DNA of 55,483 bases from Bacteroidota bacterium (GTDB lineage Bacteria > Bacteroidota > Bacteroidia > Bacteroidales > UBA10428): the NCBI GenBank assembly GCA_003252385.1, contig QKEH01000159.1:1-55483 (forward strand), given 5' to 3'. The notes beneath the pieces were generated by a model that did not search any database, was not told where the DNA came from, and saw only the letters and a program-made list of their open reading frames with translations. A program made the position numbers and the translations under genes. Of this stretch, positions 51,093 through 55,483 are shown piece after piece. Position 1 is the stretch's first letter, and each line of letters begins with the position of its first letter.

Positions 51093-52895
51093 TTAATTGC
51101 CTAAAATGGTTTTCTTTAATTCATCACAATAGCTTTCATAAACCCCGCGAGGTGATGTATTGTATTTAATGGCCAGGCTGGCCGCGTATCCAACCAATTC
51201 GCCCATCATTCCGGTAGTACGCATAACCCGTGTGGAGCCAAATGCAACATGGGTTGTACTTATGTTGCGCCCGGCCATAAACAAATTGTTAATATTTCGG
51301 GAATATAAGCAACGGTAAGGTATCTGATAAGGTTTTACACGGATATGCTCCGTTGCACTTAAAAATTCCTCGCCCGGAAAATATTTTGAGTTATCAGCAT
51401 CGGGAAAATGCAGGTCAATGGTCCAGGTTGCCGTAACAAATGCATCGGGTTGTTTTTCCCGGGTTCCTTCACAATCCATTTGTGTAAGTATATAATCGCC
51501 CGAAATCCGACGCGATTCTCGTTTACCTGCAATATAAGATACCCAGGTTAAAGCGTAGTTCGAATAATTAGTAGTTTTGTTTTTAAGATACGACCAGTTG
51601 CCGTATACTGCCCTAAAATTGTGGTCACGAATTTCTTCGGCCTGGGTAAGCGGATCAAAATTATTGAACCCAGTTTCCCAGAACCACTCTGAGGTTGGCG
51701 AATTAATAAAGTATTCGTCGGAAAATTGCAAAGCCCAAGGCGTTTCCGGAAATTGGGATGCTTGACCCATATCGGCTGCATACCACATGTTGGTTGCTCC
51801 TAATACAAAATTATCGGCAGTATCGGGAGCTAACGATTCTCCGGTTTCGAATTTGCTTTCTCTCCCAATTCGGTAATCGGCACCTGCCTTGCTTGCAATG
51901 GTTCCATCGCCGGTACAGTCGGCAAACAATGTGCCGGCAAATTGTATATCCTCGTTCGTTTTTATATTTCGGGCAACAATTGCTGTAATCATATCTCCTT
52001 CTTTTTCAACTTTATAGGCAAACATATTAAGATATAAATCAATATTTTTTTCACTGGCAACAATAGCAGCCTTACGGTCATCGCCATACAACCTTCCATC
52101 GGGGTTGGCATTTTCCGGGTCTCCATTGTCGAGCTCACGTACTACTCTTCCTAAAACCGGGTACGGATTTTCCAAGTCAATAAGCCCCATAAGGTGAACC
52201 CGTATTTCGGAACTATTATTTCCTCCTAATACAGGCCTGTCTTGAATAAGCGCCACTTTCAACCCTTGTCGTGCTGCAACTACTGCCGTGCAAATTCCAG
52301 CCATACCACCTCCTGTTACAACCAAATCGTAATTTCCGGCAAGTTTTGGTTGTTCCGGTATATGAAGCAATTCTTTACGCCACTGCATCATGGCCTTATA
52401 ATCCGATGGGGGTACGTCATTTTTTTTAGTTGTAAAGTAAATGGCATCACATCGTCCGTCAAACCCGGTTAAATCGGTTAAAGAAATATCAATACGGTTC
52501 GGGTTGCTAACCTGTAATGTGCCACCGGGAATCCACTGCCAACCTATTTGACCCGTAGCACCAAAGGCTCTACAGTAATCTGTACCAATTTTTAGTTCAA
52601 ATTTTCCTGGACCAATCGGATACGGTGCCCAGTCTTTTGTACGCACCCAAACATAGTACTTTCCTTTTGCCGGAAGCGAAATTTGCGTTTTTGCATCCCC
52701 CACCGGCTTACCCAAACCATGGGCTATCAGGTACGATGAACCCATTATTTCAAAAAATTGTTGATCGATACTCCATCCACCAGTATGTGCAAAAGATTCG
52801 GCTTCGAGCAAATAACCTGTTTGTACCAATGCTTTAGGTGCTATTGTAACAAGCATCAGTAAAATTATTACAACCCTATATTGTATTCGTATCAT
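51093..52895 (-). CDS. exported FAD-dependent oxidoreductase with N-terminal CBM-like domain
   Basis: A 600-residue exported protein. After a signal peptide (IILLMLVTIAPKALVQ), a beta-sandwich region at about 27-155 starts YLLEAESFAHTGGW, typical of carbohydrate-binding modules of the EAE type. Then comes a FAD-binding domain with VVTGGGMAGICTAVVAARQG (GxGxxG at 195-200) and GGNNSSEIRVH, the PF12831 family pattern, plus FADCTGDGTIASKAGADYR later. Such proteins act on sugars, though the reaction is not known. With GH117 it forms a probable carbohydrate-utilisation operon. Base composition looks more AT-rich than the surrounding core genes. Confidence 0.8.
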   Translation of the reverse strand: MIRIQYRVVIILLMLVTIAPKALVQTGYLLEAESFAHTGGWSIDQQFFEIMGSSYLIAHGLGKPVGDAKTQISLPAKGKYYVWVRTKDWAPYPIGPGKFELKIGTDYCRAFGATGQIGWQWIPGGTLQVSNPNRIDISLTDLTGFDGRCDAIYFTTKKNDVPPSDYKAMMQWRKELLHIPEQPKLAGNYDLVVTGGGMAGICTAVVAARQGLKVALIQDRPVLGGNNSSEIRVHLMGLIDLENPYPVLGRVVRELDNGDPENANPDGRLYGDDRKAAIVASEKNIDLYLNMFAYKVEKEGDMITAIVARNIKTNEDIQFAGTLFADCTGDGTIASKAGADYRIGRESKFETGESLAPDTADNFVLGATNMWYAADMGQASQFPETPWALQFSDEYFINSPTSEWFWETGFNNFDPLTQAEEIRDHNFRAVYGNWSYLKNKTTNYSNYALTWVSYIAGKRESRRISGDYILTQMDCEGTREKQPDAFVTATWTIDLHFPDADNSKYFPGEEFLSATEHIRVKPYQIPYRCLYSRNINNLFMAGRNISTTHVAFGSTRVMRTTGMMGELVGYAASLAIKYNTSPRGVYESYCDELKKTILGN

Positions 52896-53095
52896 ATTGG
52901 TTTAAGTAATTTTTAGAGGGTATAAAGTATTTAGTATAACGTAGAATAGAGCAATTGCCTCAGCCTGTATTGATTCGAAGATAGTCAAAAATTAGTGATG
53001 TATAATTCCCCAGTTTTGGATTGACATACCCCTCTTTTCTTTGATGTTCATAATTGATACACCCAGTTCAATCATTACAAATACTAATGGTTGAT

Positions 53096-53251
53096 TTACA
53101 ATAAGTTTCTAATGCTTAGTTTTAGAGATTCTTCAATGTAAAATTCGTATTGTTTTTCTGCTGTATGCCCTCCAAGCATATCTAATATATCATTTTTTCC
53201 TATTGAGTAATTTGGGATCAAAAAGAGGCTGTTATAAGAGTCTGATTCTAT
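53096..53251 (-). pseudogene. C-terminal gene remnant, unknown
   Basis: An open minus-strand frame of about 51 codons bounded upstream by a TAG, reading in part ILDMLGGHTAEKQYEFYIEE and ending SIRNLL. It has no start codon at a suitable place and looks like the 3' end of a lost gene. I could not place the family. Confidence 0.25.
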
Positions 53252-53302
53252 CTAAGAGGTTTGGTTTATTTGAGATAAGCATCGAATAGGTATACAAATA
53301 AA

Positions 53303-53335
53303 AAGGGGCTATTCAATACCTTTGGACAGCCCCTT
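53303..53335 (-). terminator. terminator of the tRNA-Arg gene
   Basis: AAGGGGCT (53303-53310) pairs with AGCCCCTT (53328-53335); on the minus strand TTTTTATTT follows. It begins two bases past the tRNA acceptor end. Confidence 0.8.
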
Positions 53336-53337
53336 CG

Positions 53338-53411
53338 TGATTCCGACAGGATTCGAACCTGTGACCCTCTGCTTAGAAGGCAGATGCTCTATCCAACTGA
53401 GCTACGGAACC
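53338..53411 (-). tRNA. tRNA-Arg(TCT)
   Basis: A 74-base minus-strand tRNA: acceptor GGTTCCG/CGGAATC with discriminator A, D arm, anticodon stem TCTGC/GCAGA around the loop CTTCTAA (anticodon TCT, reading AGA), and T arm ACAGG-TTCGAAT-CCTGT. All arms pair, one G-T in the acceptor. CCA is not encoded. Confidence 0.95.
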
Positions 53412-53497
53412 GTTTTGGCAGGTAAAATTCGTTAAAGCGGGTGCAAATTTATAAAAATAATTAGCACCAAGAACCCGATTAGGCATTTAATATTGGG

Positions 53498-55483
53498 TTA
53501 GTGGCGGATTCGAATGGTAAGTATACCATTTTGGCCGAGTTCAGCCATTAAGAAGGGCTTCTTAGTAACGTGGTAACAACTCACATTTCCGCCAATTTCT
53601 ACCTCATCTTCGTATTCCTGGGTACCATTTTCCAGGGTATCCATATCGTGTTGATGTTCGGCTTCGTAGCGTTTGGCCGGTAGTAATTCGTGATCCGACT
53701 TCCCGATTACCCGGTCGATGGTCGATTCGTAATAGGCTGCACCCTCGCTATTTATAAGGTGGATAACTCCATTCGCATCCTTTAGTGTGTAACCGCCGGG
53801 CAGAGCCTCGACGAGTGACTTTAACGTATTGCGTGTATTTTCAATCCGGAGTTGCATCTCTTCCGACTTTCTTTCGTCATCCTGGCGTAACCGGGCTAGT
53901 TCTTCCTGGGTGGCCTGCATCTCTTCCAGATTCTGACGCATTTCCTCTTCCTGTTGGGTAATTTCTTCGGCTCTCCGGTTCGACTCTTCCAGCAGGCTGG
54001 CGGTTCTCATATTAAGACGCACACCAATGAAGGTGCCGGCAATACTGTCGGCCAACTGATTGATTAGTTCAATTTTGTAGTTATCCAGTAAATCAAACGA
54101 TGCAATTTCGATGATTCCCAATACTTCTTCATCCACCAACAGAGGAACCAGGTATAGACAGGTGGGTATCTGGCTGCCCAGGCCCGATCCGATTTCAATA
54201 TAATCGTTAGGGATCTTCTTCAAGAATATGGGTTTCTTTTCCTGGCAGCAGGCTCCCAGCAGTCCTTCGTTGGTGGCGTAGCTTTTGGTTAAGTATTTAC
54301 GGCGGTCGTAGGCATAGGCAGAAAGAAGCTCGATGCGCTTATCCGATTCGGTTTCGCCTTCTACCAGATATATCCCGCCTACATTAGCACCGACATAGTC
54401 TACCAGGTTTTCAATAATGATATAGGCTAATTTTTTAATGTTGTTGTTATTGGAACGCAATAGGTCGTTGAATTTTGCTACACCGGCGTTGCTCCAGTTT
54501 CGGATCTTGTCTTCGACAGCCCGCTGATCGTGCTCGGCCTTAGACTGTATGAGTTTTTCCTTTAATACATTCAAAGATTTTCCCAGGCTGTCTTTTTCGC
54601 TGAGTACTTCAAAATTGTAATTGTAGTTGCCATCGCTCATTTCCAGCGCAAATTCTTCGGCATTTATAATCCGTTGCCGCATAGCATTGTATGCCTCAAT
54701 GGCACTGCCCAGCTCATCGCGGATGGTATTTGGGGCGCCTTTTCGCCTCGTTGGAGCAATTGTATGGATTCCAGCAACTGCATGAGGCGCGAAGCAAAAT
54801 TTCGGCTCAAATACCGGATCAGGAAAAACATAGAAGCCAGTATAATAAACACCACAGCCAGATGTTTGCTGCCTTGTTGTAAAAATTGCCGGTTCACTTC
54901 GGAACGATTGATTTGAGTGACCAAATACACCGGCAGGCCATTAATGGTTAGTTTTACCGTACTGGCCAAAACCGGAGTGTTGTTAAAATCGCGTAGTTCT
55001 GTAACTCCTTCGTTCTGTATGCGATCTTTGAAATCGAAAGGATATTGGGTTATTACTGCCAGGTTCCCCATCTCCAGGTGCTTGGCCACTTGTCCGGCTT
55101 CACTTCGCCTGGCTTTTCGAAGTAATTTCTGTTCGTAGTTTTTGGGCGATAACAAGTATTCTTTGGGGTTGTTGTAGAGTTGAAGATTTTCGTTCACAAC
55201 CGCGTATTGCAGGCTGCTATTGCCGACTTTCATGTAGTCCTGAACCAGGCGTGTGTCAAAAATATTGGTTTCAAACGATAGCACTAAAACCGAAATAAAA
55301 CGCTCGTTGTAATACACTGGCATCGAAACAAAGAGTAACGGTTTATCCGAAGCGGGCAGGTAGGGGCTATAGTTGCTCAGGTGGATGTCGTTTTCTTCGG
55401 AAGCCATGGATTGGTGCATGACTTCGGCCAGTTTACTGGTTTTAAAAAGTCCTTTATTCAGGTCGACTCCAAAGTCGATGTTT
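53498..55483 (-). pseudogene. Cache-HAMP-GAF-PAS sensor protein, partial and frameshifted
   Basis: The gene enters from the right edge, so its 5' end is missing. The first frame (open from 55483 down to about 54740) holds part of a Cache sensor (FVSMPVYYNERFISVLVLSF), a transmembrane helix (LAVVFIILASMFFLIRYL) and the start of HAMP. The second frame, -1 relative to the first, continues HAMP (IRDELGSAIEAYNAMRQRI), then GAF (LLSAYAYDRRKYL, GLGSQIPTCLYLVPLLV), a coiled coil and a PAS domain ending at 53498. The shift lies at 54732-54743 (G4/T4 runs); one extra base restores one frame. No kinase or other effector domain follows the PAS domain. Confidence 0.78.

Larger units (their letters stand above)
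52896..53337. other. intergenic gap with a small decayed reading frame
   Basis: These 442 bases between the oxidoreductase gene and tRNA-Arg hold no recognisable complete gene. A 52-codon minus-strand frame at 53096-53251 and the terminator of the tRNA are noted separately. The oxidoreductase start region lies at the left. Confidence 0.5.

Noticed and set aside
1-55483. CRISPR array
   Set aside because: No set of equal spaced direct repeats of 25-40 bp with unique spacers is visible anywhere in the window.

Overview
The window is chromosomal DNA of a member of the Bacteroidota, most likely an order-Bacteroidales or Marinilabiliales type organism. The evidence is a GldI-type lipoprotein, a protein with a type IX secretion (T9SS) C-terminal sorting domain, FecR/ECF pairs, carboxypeptidase-regulatory/TonB receptors, DUF349 and M49 proteins, short lipobox signal peptides, and promoters with the phylum's TAnnTTTG -7 element. 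A GH117 enzyme (agar/porphyran breakdown) hints at a marine or algae-linked habitat.

Positions 1 to about 9266 are the right-hand part of an AT-rich integrated element. From left to right it carries the start of an ISAon1-like transposase, an AbiE-type type IV toxin-antitoxin pair with a 9+9 bp operator, an iteron-like cluster of TGAGGA/TCCTCA motifs, a DnaG-like primase fused to a P-loop ATPase, a DUF4406-like protein, two small DNA-binding proteins, an unknown 249-residue protein, and a tyrosine recombinase with a C-terminal zinc ribbon. The element ends in repeats and then the 3' part of a tRNA-Leu(GAG) gene, so the attachment site lies in that tRNA. No relaxase or transfer gene is visible, so it looks like an integrative or mobilisable element whose left end lies outside the window.

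Positions 9.6-31 kb are mostly core genes: ndk; nrnA-gldI-FKBP-FKBP; an RsmI-like methyltransferase; a metallo-beta-lactamase-fold hydrolase; a lipoprotein; a glycosyltransferase; a secreted protein with a TPR protein; a TonB receptor; an M49 peptidase; an ECF sigma/FecR/STN-domain set lacking a TonB barrel; a DUF349 protein; trmD; and an HdeD-like membrane protein. Positions 31-38.3 kb are an AddAB-type recombination nuclease operon with a YhcC-like radical SAM gene between its two subunits.

Positions 38.3-40.3 kb hold a small stress-type locus: an ECF sigma factor broken by a one-base frameshift, a zinc-finger anti-sigma candidate, and a secreted acidic Cys-rich protein with CGES/CGEG repeats that resembles precursors of HvfA/bufferin-type modified metal-binding peptides, but with no modifying enzyme nearby. 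A PAS histidine kinase follows convergently.

Positions 42-49 kb are a six-gene minus-strand cluster: lipoprotein, T9SS cargo, TonB receptor, a lipoprotein with two degenerate molybdopterin-oxidoreductase-like domains, and CcsA-like and ResB-like membrane proteins. I read it as a candidate uptake and handling system for a metal or haem-like ligand that reuses the cytochrome c haem-handling membrane pair. Positions 49-53 kb hold an IS5-type transposase remnant and a GH117/FAD-dependent oxidoreductase pair. A tRNA-Arg(TCT) follows, and the window ends in a frameshifted Cache-HAMP-GAF-PAS sensor that runs off the right edge.
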